Positions 1-7,476 are shown, counted from the first letter of the stretch. The stretch is DNA of 64,000 nucleotides from Planctomycetaceae bacterium (GCA_020638955.1 JACKHO010000001.1:496001-560000); one strand, 5' to 3'. Made by a program: numbers and translations. Notes: a model not told the origin generated them from the sequence alone.

Positions 1-256
1 CGGTAACGATCACGCCGGACAGTACGCCAGTAGCGATGCCGATATTGCAATTGTTGTTCCTGAACCATTCTTCGATTTGCCTCGGATCATTGGAAGCGTC
101 CTTGACACCTCTTGCGGTTTTCGGGTGTTTGCCCGGCGAGTTGCACTTGGGATTTCCGCAAGAACACTTGCCACTAATGATGGTGTGGCATGGGAAAATG
201 GCGAATCCGAGACTCTGGTAGTATTGCGCATATTCTGCGATTGATGTAGGATACAT
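1..256 (-). CDS. Prim-Pol-type primase/polymerase, N-terminal 85 residues (partial)
   Basis: This reading frame opens at an ATG (256-254) and runs off the left edge, so only the first 85 residues are visible. The start reads MYPTSIAEYAQYYQSLGFAI, followed by FPCH, then a cysteine-containing stretch (KCSCGNPKC), GKHPKTARGVKDAS, QIEEWF and NIGIATGVLSGVIV. The order 'Y-A..Y...GF.IFP....GKHP....G..DA....I..W.....NIGIATG..SG..V' matches the N-terminus of the bifunctional primase-polymerase (AEP, PF09250) domain found in phages, plasmids and satellites. The catalytic acidic motif expected just after 'SG..V' lies outside the window. The sequence AAAGGACAACA before the ATG gives a plausible ribosome binding site. 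It lies downstream of the 345-743 gene on the same strand. Replication of the integrated element is the likely role (inference). Confidence 0.72.
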   Translation of the reverse strand, partial: MYPTSIAEYAQYYQSLGFAIFPCHTIISGKCSCGNPKCNSPGKHPKTARGVKDASNDPRQIEEWFRNNNCNIGIATGVLSGVIVT

Positions 257-298
257 ATTGTTGTCCTTTCGTTGTGTGGACACTTGAAGAAAAGTATT

Positions 299-331
299 GA
301 ACACCCCGTGATAACATCTCACGGGGTGTTC
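299..331 (-). terminator. Perfect 13-bp stem-loop after the 345-743 gene
   Basis: The arms GAACACCCCGTGA (299-311) and TCACGGGGTGTTC (319-331) are fully complementary around a 7-nt loop. On the - strand the hairpin begins 13 bp after the stop codon of the 345-743 gene and ends 42 bp before the Prim-Pol start. No clean T-run follows the stem, so it may be an intrinsic terminator, an attenuator or a processing/stability hairpin. Confidence 0.55.
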
Positions 332-344
332 TCGTTTGTAGTCA

Positions 345-743
345 TTACTCGGCAGGACTGAACGTGTTTAGAGTGATTCTCCCTTTGGCGTTCGGACTGT
401 AGAACAGCAAATACGGCTTGCCGTAAAAGTCGCTTGGTGTGATTGAGAACTCTTGAGTCATTGGCTTGCCAGCCAGTCCAGCCAACCAGCGTCCAAACTT
501 GTTGGAACGTTCACCGATTTTCGGTCCCGACTTTGGTTGATCGCAGAAGCCGACGTGCGTTTTGCCGTCTTCGCCAAGGAACTCAAACTTGTAATAGACT
601 GACGGTTTTCCATCGGTGTATTGAGTCGGTTCACCTTGAACTGGTCCAGTGAACTCTTTGAACGTTGCTCTGTAGTGACCTGCCTCAAACGTTTCCCGTG
701 TATCGCTACCGAGCGTGACTGTGATTGGTGTTTCTGCGGACAT
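345..743 (-). CDS. Small unknown protein of the integrative element
   Basis: A 132-residue protein starting MSAETPITVTLG. I chose the ATG at 743-741 because AGGAGGACAAT precedes it at ideal spacing; the frame is open further upstream but without a ribosome binding site. The product is soluble, with no signal peptide or membrane segment. It holds phrases such as GHYRATFKEF, VYYKFEFLGEDG and KFGRWLAGLAGKPM, suggesting a beta-rich fold, but I do not recognise the family. The tract 'FGRWLAGL.GK' resembles text in phage and plasmid accessory proteins that bind or modify replication components, which is weak evidence only. Its position just upstream of the primase and a terminator-like hairpin suggests an element replication operon. 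Confidence 0.6.
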   Translation of the reverse strand: MSAETPITVTLGSDTRETFEAGHYRATFKEFTGPVQGEPTQYTDGKPSVYYKFEFLGEDGKTHVGFCDQPKSGPKIGERSNKFGRWLAGLAGKPMTQEFSITPSDFYGKPYLLFYSPNAKGRITLNTFSPAE

Positions 744-953
744 ATTGTCCTCCTTACTGTGTTTTCTACTTGACGAAATCGCACCTGTGAGAACCAGATA
801 CGTGATGCACAACTCGCCACCCTTGGCGGTTGATGGGGATGACACCCATATAGATTCGATGTCATCAGGAGCGTGTCAGAGTCGCTCTCTAGTAGTTTTA
901 GAAGTAGTCCGCAGTCGTCGTCAGTAAGTCTCAGTAATCCGCTGTAGACTCGG

Positions 954-1130
954 TTATTTCGCTGGGAAGTTCTTTTGTTGTCGTTCGATGTATTTGTTGA
1001 GTTCCTCCTCTGGAATTCGTGTCTGCGAACCAACCTTAATGGCTGGGATTTCTCCCCGTTCACAGAGTGTTTGAATCGTGTTTCGATGGACGTTTAATCT
1101 TTCAGCCACTTCTCTTAGTCGCAAATACAT
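954..1130 (-). CDS. Excisionase-like helix-turn-helix protein
   Basis: A 58-residue protein starting MYLRLREVAERLNVHRNTI, followed by GEIPAIKVGSQTRIPEEELN. This is the excisionase/MerR-type winged HTH (HTH_17, 'DNA-binding domain, excisionase family'): a 'lreVAerLnVhrnTI' recognition helix, then the 'G.ipaikvG...rip..el..yi' wing. AAAGGAGGCGAACA directly precedes the ATG, one of the strongest ribosome binding sites in the window. Such proteins direct excision by the cognate integrase or act as transcriptional activators of island genes. Its place between the GGAC/GTCC array and the primase operon on the integrase strand fits either role; binding to the array next door is a testable guess. Confidence 0.78.
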   Translation of the reverse strand: MYLRLREVAERLNVHRNTIQTLCERGEIPAIKVGSQTRIPEEELNKYIERQQKNFPAK

Positions 1131-1389
1131 TGTTCGCCTCCTTTGTTTTGTGGTGGTGCATTGTTATAGCAACTTGAATACATAGTGTCAAATTTTTGGT
1201 TTTGGTGGAAGACTTGAAAGATTTTCCAAGATTTGTAATTCGATTATTAGCGGATTTGAATTTTTGAGGCAAAAAATCTGTAGCTGTCAGTCATGTTCGT
1301 TGTGTGGAGCGTTTTCTGGAATTTGGACGGCATATCTCCCCTTGCCACCTTTGCGGCTCAAAGTCCGCCGTTTGCCCGTTCTTGCCTCT

Positions 1390-1628
1390 GGACGCTGGAC
1401 TTTCTGGACGTTTGGACTCTGTGGACGCTGATGGGTGAGTGTCCAGCGTCCAAAACGTCCAGTGTCCAAGTGACCAAGGTGACCAGAATGACCAAATGAC
1501 CAGCGTGTCCACTGTCCATTTTGTCCACTTGTCCATTCCCGGTTAATAACTTGTATGGGGTATTAGCGGGGGTTTCTTGAAAACGGACGCTGGACGGTGT
1601 GGACAATCGGACACTTTGGACAGTGGAC
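1390..1628. repeat. Clustered GGAC/GTCC short-repeat array in three blocks of alternating orientation
   Basis: Five GGAC motifs occur at 1390, 1397, 1406, 1414 and 1423. About twelve GTCC or GACC motifs follow between 1441 and 1534, mostly as TGTCCA or TGACCA. Six GGAC motifs follow at 1585, 1592, 1601, 1609, 1618 and 1625. Spacing is 6-10 bp, close to one helical turn, and the middle block is the reverse complement of the outer ones. A mixed AT-rich spacer (1535-1580) separates the second and third blocks. Apparent open frames here only translate the repeat. The site lies between the HTH gene and the integrase gene, so iterons of a replication origin or an array of Xis/Int arm sites are the leading explanations. 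Confidence 0.75.
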
Positions 1629-1700
1629 ACCGAGAAAGCAGAACGACTCTGAATTCCGGTTATGGTACGCAGAGTCGTCCATTCGTCCCGTCTAGGGCCT

Positions 1701-2864
1701 TCACAGAGTCGGGAGGGTGTCAATTGCGTCCCTCAAATCGTCCACAGATAAGTCTGTGTAAACGGACATCGTGAGATTGATGTCCGAGTGGCGTGCCAGC
1801 TTTTGGGCTTGAGAAGGATGAACCTTTCCTTTGGCCAAGTTGCTGACGAACGTGTAACGCAAACTGTGGAAGTCAAGTGTCCTGCCTTGGGCGTCCTTGG
1901 CACAAATGCCAGCCCGTACCATATCACGTTTGAGCATCTTTCCGGCCATCCGTCGCTTGTTCCACGAGCCCGGAAACAGTCTGTCCGTCTTCAGTCGCTT
2001 GAAGTATTCGGCCAACGTCTCACAGAACGTCTGTGATAACGGCAGGACGGCCTGTTGTCGGTTCTTTGTATTGCTGGCGGCTACTGTGAGAATCCGTCTT
2101 TCGAGTTCAAAGTTTGAAACGGTGAGAGACGAAATCTCTTTTGCCCTCAAACCCGTATTCGCCGCAATGCGGTACAACATCACACGATCAACGGGAAGGA
2201 ACTGCCAGTCGTTCCCCCGATACCTCTTGGAAGATACTTGGGTGTCTGACAGGAGACGTTTCAACTCGTCATCGGTGAACGCCCTACGGTTTCTTCGCTT
2301 GTCGACTTTGGAGTTGAAAGTTTTCAACCCTACGAATGGATCGTCTTTCAAGAGACGCTCACGTCTCAGCCATTTCGCAAAACCTTTGACGGCTCGAATG
2401 TAGTGGTTGATCGTCTCCAGAGAGATTCCTTTTCGCCAGTCGTTCAACGTCTTGAGCACCTTGCCTGAATCGAGATCGGAAATCGTCTTGGCTTTGACGG
2501 CCTTCAGGAGCTTCGTCAGACGTTGGTTGCACGTTTTCACGTACTCGGCTGTATTGCCCTTCATTGTCAGGTAGGCAATGTATTCGGGTAAGGCTTTGGA
2601 GATTGGCGTTTGTGCCCTCTCATCTTCCTCTGTGACACCCAAGATGGCCTTTCTGTCCTCATCACCTTGCAGCTTGACGAGAAGCCTCTGTGATGTCTTC
2701 TCGTCTTCCGTCAATGGTGTCTGTTTCCGTTTACCACTGGCGGTTCTCAATGTCCCGTAGAAACGTTTGGAGTGTTCGGTTTTCCGCTGTGCCCCTCTCG
2801 TTCCTTTTGGTACACGCTTGCCGTCTTTGATGTACCGCACGGTTTGCTTTCGCCAAACTTTCAT
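1701..2864 (-). CDS. Tyrosine recombinase (integrase)
   Basis: A 387-residue site-specific recombinase. The C-terminal catalytic domain shows the expected R-H-R-H-Y layout: arginine in ANTGLRAKEI, the box FHSLRYTF near residue 333, the second histidine in ARHSDINLTMSVY and the nucleophilic tyrosine near residue 369 (VYTDL). The N-terminal third (GNTAEYVKTCNQRLTKLL and on) is the usual SAM-like core-binding domain. The frame is open to 2993, but I chose the ATG at 2864 (MKVWRKQTV) because a GGGAG-type site precedes it, and the longer version would read through the tRNA terminator hairpin. It should integrate the element into the adjacent tRNA-Leu gene. Confidence 0.9.
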   Translation of the reverse strand: MKVWRKQTVRYIKDGKRVPKGTRGAQRKTEHSKRFYGTLRTASGKRKQTPLTEDEKTSQRLLVKLQGDEDRKAILGVTEEDERAQTPISKALPEYIAYLTMKGNTAEYVKTCNQRLTKLLKAVKAKTISDLDSGKVLKTLNDWRKGISLETINHYIRAVKGFAKWLRRERLLKDDPFVGLKTFNSKVDKRRNRRAFTDDELKRLLSDTQVSSKRYRGNDWQFLPVDRVMLYRIAANTGLRAKEISSLTVSNFELERRILTVAASNTKNRQQAVLPLSQTFCETLAEYFKRLKTDRLFPGSWNKRRMAGKMLKRDMVRAGICAKDAQGRTLDFHSLRYTFVSNLAKGKVHPSQAQKLARHSDINLTMSVYTDLSVDDLRDAIDTLPTL

Positions 2865-2940
2865 TCTTCCGTTCTCCCGATGGGTTTGGGGATGAACGGA
2901 CAACGTTCCAAGTTTTGGACGCACCGTGGTTGCACGGTAT

Positions 2941-2960
2941 TTGCACAGAAACCTGTGCAA
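2941..2960. promoter_or_regulatory. Perfect 8-bp palindrome upstream of the integrase gene
   Basis: TTGCACAG (2941-2948) and CTGTGCAA (2953-2960) are exact inverted repeats separated by AAAC. The site lies 77 bp upstream of the chosen integrase start and 17 bp from the hairpin that ends tRNA-Leu transcription, so it falls in the expected promoter region. An operator for an element repressor or an integrase arm/excisionase site is likely (inference). Confidence 0.5.
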
Positions 2961-2974
2961 CCAAGGCTTCAAAC

Positions 2975-3010
2975 CAAAAAACGCTAGTCCCAATCAAGGA
3001 CTAGCGTTTT
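2975..3010 (-). terminator. Intrinsic terminator of the tRNA-Leu gene
   Basis: On the - strand the stem AAAACGCTAGTCC pairs with GGACTAGCGTTTT around a 7-nt loop and is followed by a run of six T. It starts about 39 bp after the tRNA 3' end, the right place to end the tRNA transcript and to insulate the integrase gene from it. Confidence 0.75.
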
Positions 3011-3048
3011 GACGTAAACCACAGTTGTGAAGCCAGTTTCAGAAAAAT

Positions 3049-3080
3049 GCGAGAGACAGGAATCGAACCTGCACGTCCAT
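3049..3080. other. Probable attachment site (att) in the tRNA-Leu 3' half
   Basis: The T-arm and acceptor 3' strand of the tRNA form the boundary between the element and the chromosome. Tyrosine integrases of tRNA-targeting elements recombine within this segment and leave a direct repeat of it at the far end, here outside the window. The exact core cannot be fixed without that second copy. Confidence 0.4.
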
Positions 3081-3130
3081 AGGACACTGGAACCTAAATC
3101 CAGCGCGTCTGCCAGTTCCGCCACTCTCGC
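3049..3130 (-). tRNA. tRNA-Leu (anticodon UAG)
   Basis: The - strand sequence begins GCGAGAGTGGCGGAACTGG and ends GTTCGATTCCTGTCTCTCGC plus an A discriminator. The acceptor arms GCGAGAG/CTCTCGC pair fully. The anticodon stem CTGGA/TCCAG encloses the loop TTTAGGT, giving anticodon TAG and therefore leucine (CUN codons). A short variable arm (TGTCCTATGGACG) fits a class II tRNA. No CCA is encoded, so the CCA-adding enzyme at 24583-25878 would be needed. The 3' end faces the integrase gene of the element to the left. Confidence 0.95.
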
Positions 3131-3188
3131 GGTGGGGCGTTTTATCACACATTCCCGCCGGTTAAGCAAGCGTTAGGGCGACCAACGA

Positions 3189-4019
3189 CTATTCGGACGA
3201 AGTCAACAATTCAAATTCGGCGAACACGGGACAGTGGTCAGACGCCAGCGGTTCTTCGATGACCTCATGGGAGATGAGACGAAAGTTCTCAATCGGCCTG
3301 CGGAAAATGTAGTCGATTCGGGAGCGGGGATTGGTCGACGGGGCTGACGGTACCGGAGGCGATTCGATGGCCAGCATCCACTTCTCAAGCAGGACTCGGA
3401 TCGGTTTTTCATCTGGCTGGGCGTTCATGTCGCCGGCAAGAATGGTTGGTGTCGAATTGTCGTGGTCGTCGGCAAACAGGTCATTGATGGCGTGCGCCTC
3501 AGCCACACGGTCTTCCGGGACATTGTGCTGAAAATGCGTGCTAATGAAACGGAGCTTCTGGCCTGCGGTCGTGCGGACCGTGACGACAATGGCACCGCGG
3601 GGATACGTCGTTCTTTCAGGAGTCGCTTCCGTGTAGGGCAACGGATGAATGGCCACGTCGAGAATATCGAATCGGGTCAGCACGGCGTTTCCGAACAGTC
3701 CCCCCTCGTAGTGCTGCGTCGGTCCAAAACGCACGGCCATGCCTGTCAGTTCAGCAAGCCTTTGCGCCTCGTGAACCCGACCCGACCGCTTTACCCCAAC
3801 ATCCACTTCCTGCAACGCCACCAAGTCCGGCTTCGATGCCTTGATGACATTGGCCAGTCGCTCGACATCGTACGTACCATCAGTCCCCTGCCCGTAATGA
3901 ATGTTGTAACAGAGGACTCGAATGGTCTCCCCTGCCCCGCACTGTCCAATGAACACGGCGAGTACGACATATGCTGCCACGAATCGCCCGAGGGCTTGAG
4001 TGATGTTCTGCTTATTCAT
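3189..4019 (-). CDS. Exported endonuclease/exonuclease/phosphatase (EEP) family protein
   Basis: A 276-residue protein with an N-terminal signal peptide (hydrophobic AAYVVLAVFIGQCGAGE). The EEP fold motifs appear in order: LCYNIHYGQG, the metal-binding glutamate in VALQEVD, THFQHN, GDMNAQPDE, RIDYIFRR and the terminal SDHCPVFAEF. These are the Asn, Glu, Asp/Asn and Asp/His residues that bind Mg2+ and the phosphodiester. The family includes DNases, sphingomyelinases and inositol phosphatases. The substrate cannot be told, but export suggests extracellular or periplasmic nucleic acid or lipid phosphodiesters. It lies 24 bp downstream of the 4044-4874 gene on the same strand, so the two are likely co-transcribed. 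Confidence 0.85.
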   Translation of the reverse strand: MNKQNITQALGRFVAAYVVLAVFIGQCGAGETIRVLCYNIHYGQGTDGTYDVERLANVIKASKPDLVALQEVDVGVKRSGRVHEAQRLAELTGMAVRFGPTQHYEGGLFGNAVLTRFDILDVAIHPLPYTEATPERTTYPRGAIVVTVRTTAGQKLRFISTHFQHNVPEDRVAEAHAINDLFADDHDNSTPTILAGDMNAQPDEKPIRVLLEKWMLAIESPPVPSAPSTNPRSRIDYIFRRPIENFRLISHEVIEEPLASDHCPVFAEFELLTSSE

Positions 4020-4043
4020 TCGTCGTTCTGCCTGGGGCGTTTG

Positions 4044-4874
4044 TTACCTGTCTGTTGGAGGTGGAAGTTGCTCCAGATCGAACAGGTTGTCGTCGATTTC
4101 CTCGTTCAAATGCACATTACTAATGGTGACGAATTCTTTGGGAATCGGAGATCCGCCGGTGTAACGCTGAGTTGCAAGCTGAGCCGGAAACCAGTTGTCT
4201 CCCACCTGCTGCAGTTCAACCTGCATGAGCTCTTCAACCAGTTGCCCCTTGTAATGTGCACGGTAACGGACCCGGACCACGCTGGGCCCTTTGGTCTCGT
4301 CGATCCAAATGGTCTCCGAGGATGACTCACCACTACTCATCTCAATTCTCACGACCTCGTCACCATTCAGTATTTCTCTTTCGAAAGCCGTACGCTGCAG
4401 TCGAGTTTTCCCCAGCACGGTGTCGGCACTCAAAGTTCGGTGATACAAACTTATCGGAGATGTTGGGATGATCCCCAAAACTCGCACATCGAAGACGAGC
4501 CCGGCATCCCAATCCACTGGATTCACCTCGATGTCGCCCCAGCGTGAGGAATTGTCAGCGGCACGTGTTACCAGTCGTCGGCAGTAAACGTGCTTGTCGT
4601 CTTTGACAAAGATTGCCGGTCGCTCCCTCGTAGCCCAGCCACGGTCGAACCGAATTCGGTCTCCCTTCTGCCACACTTTCCACTTCAGCGTAGTTCGGCC
4701 GCCGCGTTTCTCGGAAATCTCCGCCTGGATGTTCACCAGCGACTCTCGATACGCCAGGACTTCCCGTTCCAGTTTCAACGCCCGTTCGGCGACATCGTCC
4801 TGAGCACTTGCTTCTTGTCCAAGTAGAGAAAGCAGTGCCAAGAGAATGATTGTTGTTTGACAGTTGCGAAACAT
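4044..4874 (-). CDS. Exported LolA/LppX-like protein of unknown function
   Basis: A 276-residue protein with a clear signal peptide (IILLALLSLLGQEASAQ). The mature part begins with a helix (ERALKLEREVLAYRESLVNI), then alternating beta strands such as LKWKVWQKGDRIRFDR, EVVRIEMSSG and VRYRAHYKGQLVEELMQVEL, ending NVHLNEEIDDNLFDLEQLPPP. This repeated beta pattern with a terminal 'LN..I.D.LF.l..' is seen in planctomycete proteins that resemble the half-barrel of LolA/outer-membrane lipoprotein-sorting proteins. No lipobox is present. Function is unknown; envelope carrier or sensor is an inference. The ATG is preceded by GAGGGCAAAGG, a good ribosome binding site. The EEP gene follows closely. Confidence 0.65.
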   Translation of the reverse strand: MFRNCQTTIILLALLSLLGQEASAQDDVAERALKLEREVLAYRESLVNIQAEISEKRGGRTTLKWKVWQKGDRIRFDRGWATRERPAIFVKDDKHVYCRRLVTRAADNSSRWGDIEVNPVDWDAGLVFDVRVLGIIPTSPISLYHRTLSADTVLGKTRLQRTAFEREILNGDEVVRIEMSSGESSSETIWIDETKGPSVVRVRYRAHYKGQLVEELMQVELQQVGDNWFPAQLATQRYTGGSPIPKEFVTISNVHLNEEIDDNLFDLEQLPPPTDR

Positions 4875-5322
4875 CCTTTGCCCTCCCGAGTTGAACGGCC
4901 AGCCAAACTCTTAAACATTTAGTCAACTATGCACTGGGACAATCCCCCGCGTCAAGCGGGGCTGTTGAAACACGCGTCTGGAGGCATCCGGAGCCTGCTT
5001 CGCGAACTGAGCACGGCGCTTGGTACCCTTGAAAGCATAACCAGTCTCGATGGCCCGATTTTGAGCATCCTGGGAGAGCGCGTCTTCGAGAGCCAGGCCC
5101 TTGATATCGAGTATTCCTCATTGCCGTCGCGTTTTGAGCAAAGAAGTTCAGCCGCAATGGACGAAAGCCCTGACTGTGCCTGTGGTTAGTGTTGTTGGTG
5201 TCGGCCGGTCCTGTTTCACGCGGGCGCTGCCGGATTTTTGTAGACGTTCACGTGTACGCTTCTATACTCTTCTGCCTCTGGCTCCCCGAGCTGCGTCATT
5301 AGGCAATTGATGGCTTTCCACC
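4875..5322. other. 448-bp gap without a convincing gene, upstream of the secretion operon
   Basis: Both strands are open over about 4930-5190, but no frame has a good ribosome binding site or a recognisable family. One - strand frame without a start codon (roughly 5150 to 4929) has protein-like composition (ALEDALSQDAQNRAIETGY), so a decayed gene cannot be excluded. The stretch 5190-5322 should hold the promoter of the ABC-HlyD-TolC operon, but I see no clear -35/-10 pair. Confidence 0.4.
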
Positions 5323-7476
5323 GTGAGATTGGACCGAAGACAAATGGATGCACAAGAGGCCGTTCGCCTGGACTTGGAACGCGCTGCATGGTTGATTGAG
5401 CGGCTTGCTCGTGATGTCGGTCATGCTCCGCAGCGTGGCGAATTGCGGCGGACACTTCAGGAATCGCAGGTTGCCGAGGAACAATCTGGCAGTCAGCCGT
5501 GGTGGCGATTCGTTTCCGATGCAGCCGAGTCTCAGGGACTGAGAGCTCGCATTTCCGATTGTACTTTGGACGAGGTATGCGCTCTTGTCGATGATGGTGC
5601 TCGACTGGTCGTGCCGACCGCCTCTTATGACTTTGCGATTCTGCAAAAATCGGGCGGCTGGCGTTATCAGCTTGTGACCCCGGACGGAATTCATCCGGTC
5701 ACCAAAGCAGGACTGAATGCTGAGCTGAGTCCTTGTCAGGTTGAAGCTCGCTATCGTTGCCTTATTGTCGTTCCGCACGGGACGTTGGCGCATGGTGCGC
5801 ATCAGTCGCCGCTGAATCGCCTGATTGCATTGCTCCGTCCGGAGTCGCGAGACATCTGGACCGTTGTCGCATTCTCAGTAGTAGTTGGTCTGCTGGCTCT
5901 GGCGACACCACTTGCTGTCGAGTCGTTAGTCAATACGGTGGCGTTTGGAAAGTTCGTACAGCCGGTTGTCATCCTGTCCATCATCCTGTTCGCGTTTCTC
6001 CTGTTTCGGGGAGCGATTCAGGCATTGCAAACGTATGTTGTTGAAGTTCTCCAGCGACGATTGTTTGCCCGCGTTGCGGCGGACGTCGCCTACCGGCTGC
6101 CGCGCACTCCCGTTGAGGGGCTCGATGATTTGTCCGGTCGGGAACTTGTGAACCGGTTTCTCGACATTGTGACCGTTCAGAAAGTTGCGGCTCAGTTCTT
6201 GCTGGATGGAATTGGACTCGTGCTGGGGACGTTCATCGGCATGGCGGTATTGGCGTTTTACCACCCGTTCCTGCTTGGTTTTGACCTGCTGCTGTTGCTG
6301 CTGATTTTCGCTGGCGTGCTGATTCTCGGTCGTGGAGCCATTGCCACAAGTATCAAAGAGTCGAAGACCAAGTACTCCACACTGGCCTGGTTGGAAGACG
6401 TGGCGGGGAGCCCGGTCGCGTTTCGCTATGGCGGTGCCAGAGACTTCGTGCTGGAGCGTGCCGACAAACTCACGTACGACTACCTGAAGGCACGCGGCAA
6501 ACATTTTTCGATTCTATATCGCCAAATCTGCTTCACGCTGGGACTGCAAGCGTTGGCAAACACCGTGTTGCTCGGTCTCGGCGGCTGGCTGGTCATCAAT
6601 CAGCAACTTTCTCTGGGGCAACTTGTCGCCTCGGAACTTATTGTGGCCACCATTGTCGGTGCCTTTGCGAAACTCGGCAAACACATTGAAGGCTACTACG
6701 ACCTCATGGCCTCGGTCGACAAGTTGGGCTCGTTGTTCGACCTGCCCATCGAAGATCAAGGTGGGCTGCTGACGTTCGCTGACTTTCATCCCGCCGCGGT
6801 CGACGTTCAGTCGGCAAGTTATTCACGCCCTAAAGGTCGATCGGGATTGTCGAATGTGAGTCTCAAACTGAAATCGGGTGATCGTGCCGTGCTGGCTGGA
6901 AAGAGTGGCAGCGGCAAAAGCGTGCTGCTTGATTTGCTCTTTGGAACTCGGCGTGTCAGTTCCGGCCACATCCTGATGAATGGTATTGACGTACGGGATT
7001 ATCGTCCCGACATCCTGCGGCAGCACGTCGCACTGGTTCGCGCGGTCGAAGTGTTTGACGGCACCGTCGCCGATAACGTTCATTTGGGGCGTCCGCAAAT
7101 TTCTATCGCCGATGTCCGTGCCGCTCTGGATGAAGTGGGGCTGCTCGACGACATTCTCAAAATGCCCGATGGAATTCAGTCGCATCTTACTTCGACGGGG
7201 GCTCCGTTGTCGTCAAACCAGCGACGTCTGCTCATGATTGCGCGGGCAATTGTCGGGCGTCCCCGGCTTCTACTAGTCGATGGACTTCTCGACGCCATGC
7301 CCGACACACTCGCGGAACAACTTATTGACGTGCTTTGCAATTCGAGCCAGCCCTGGACCCTGCTGCTCGTGTCAGGACACGACCGGTTGACGAAGGGGCT
7401 ACGCCGAATTGAACTTGATCGTCCCGAACTTCACGCCGAAAAGAACTCAGAGGAGGCCGCAGGTCATGAAGGCTAA
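5323..7476 (+). CDS. Type I secretion ABC exporter with a degenerate ATPase site
   Basis: A 717-residue fusion of membrane and ATPase domains. Residues 1-150 resemble the C39-peptidase-like domain of bacteriocin/T1SS exporters (GLRARISDCTLDEVCALVDDG) without an evident catalytic Cys-His pair. Residues about 170-460 contain the six-helix exporter domain. The ATPase domain has an intact Walker A (AGKSGSGKS, 525-533) and switch histidine (SGHD, H686). The Walker B region reads LLLVDGLLDAM (649-659), with Gly654 where the catalytic Glu is expected; the signature is LSSNQ rather than LSGGQ; no Q-loop glutamine is seen before VFDGT. Start is the GTG at 5323; an ATG at 5344 is an alternative. It overlaps the adaptor gene by 11 bp. 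Export to the medium or surface through the adaptor and TolC-like partner is likely; the substrate is unknown. Confidence 0.88.
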   Translation: MRLDRRQMDAQEAVRLDLERAAWLIERLARDVGHAPQRGELRRTLQESQVAEEQSGSQPWWRFVSDAAESQGLRARISDCTLDEVCALVDDGARLVVPTASYDFAILQKSGGWRYQLVTPDGIHPVTKAGLNAELSPCQVEARYRCLIVVPHGTLAHGAHQSPLNRLIALLRPESRDIWTVVAFSVVVGLLALATPLAVESLVNTVAFGKFVQPVVILSIILFAFLLFRGAIQALQTYVVEVLQRRLFARVAADVAYRLPRTPVEGLDDLSGRELVNRFLDIVTVQKVAAQFLLDGIGLVLGTFIGMAVLAFYHPFLLGFDLLLLLLIFAGVLILGRGAIATSIKESKTKYSTLAWLEDVAGSPVAFRYGGARDFVLERADKLTYDYLKARGKHFSILYRQICFTLGLQALANTVLLGLGGWLVINQQLSLGQLVASELIVATIVGAFAKLGKHIEGYYDLMASVDKLGSLFDLPIEDQGGLLTFADFHPAAVDVQSASYSRPKGRSGLSNVSLKLKSGDRAVLAGKSGSGKSVLLDLLFGTRRVSSGHILMNGIDVRDYRPDILRQHVALVRAVEVFDGTVADNVHLGRPQISIADVRAALDEVGLLDDILKMPDGIQSHLTSTGAPLSSNQRRLLMIARAIVGRPRLLLVDGLLDAMPDTLAEQLIDVLCNSSQPWTLLLVSGHDRLTKGLRRIELDRPELHAEKNSEEAAGHEG

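Larger units (their letters stand above)
1..3049. mobile_element. Right end of an integrative element inserted at tRNA-Leu(UAG)
   Basis: All genes from 1 to 2864 lie on the - strand: Prim-Pol primase start, a small unknown gene, an excisionase-like HTH gene and a tyrosine integrase whose 5' end faces the 3' end of a tRNA-Leu gene 185 bp away. An integrase abutting the 3' end of a tRNA is the standard layout of phages, satellites and genomic islands that integrate site-specifically. Beyond the tRNA the genes are ordinary chromosomal ones, so the boundary is placed at the tRNA 3' end. The other end and the second attachment site lie outside the window. Int, Xis-like and Prim-Pol genes together resemble phage satellites, but capsid or plasmid-type genes could follow to the left. 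Confidence 0.65.

Noticed and set aside
458..1063. 201-codon frame on the - strand overlapping the small unknown and HTH genes
   Set aside because: It is out of frame with two genes that have strong ribosome binding sites, and its text is not protein-like beyond a short acidic stretch.
1390..1628. CRISPR-like array
   Set aside because: Units are 4-6 bp with spacing of a few bases and mixed orientation; there are no spacers of CRISPR length and no cas genes.
1358..1723. 121-codon frame across the GGAC/GTCC array
   Set aside because: Its translation only reflects the repeat (strings of Leu-Val-Thr-Trp-Thr) and has no start signal.
2865..2993. Longer integrase start at 2993
   Set aside because: It would translate through the tRNA terminator hairpin, and only the ATG at 2864 has a ribosome binding site and sits at a typical integrase N-terminus.
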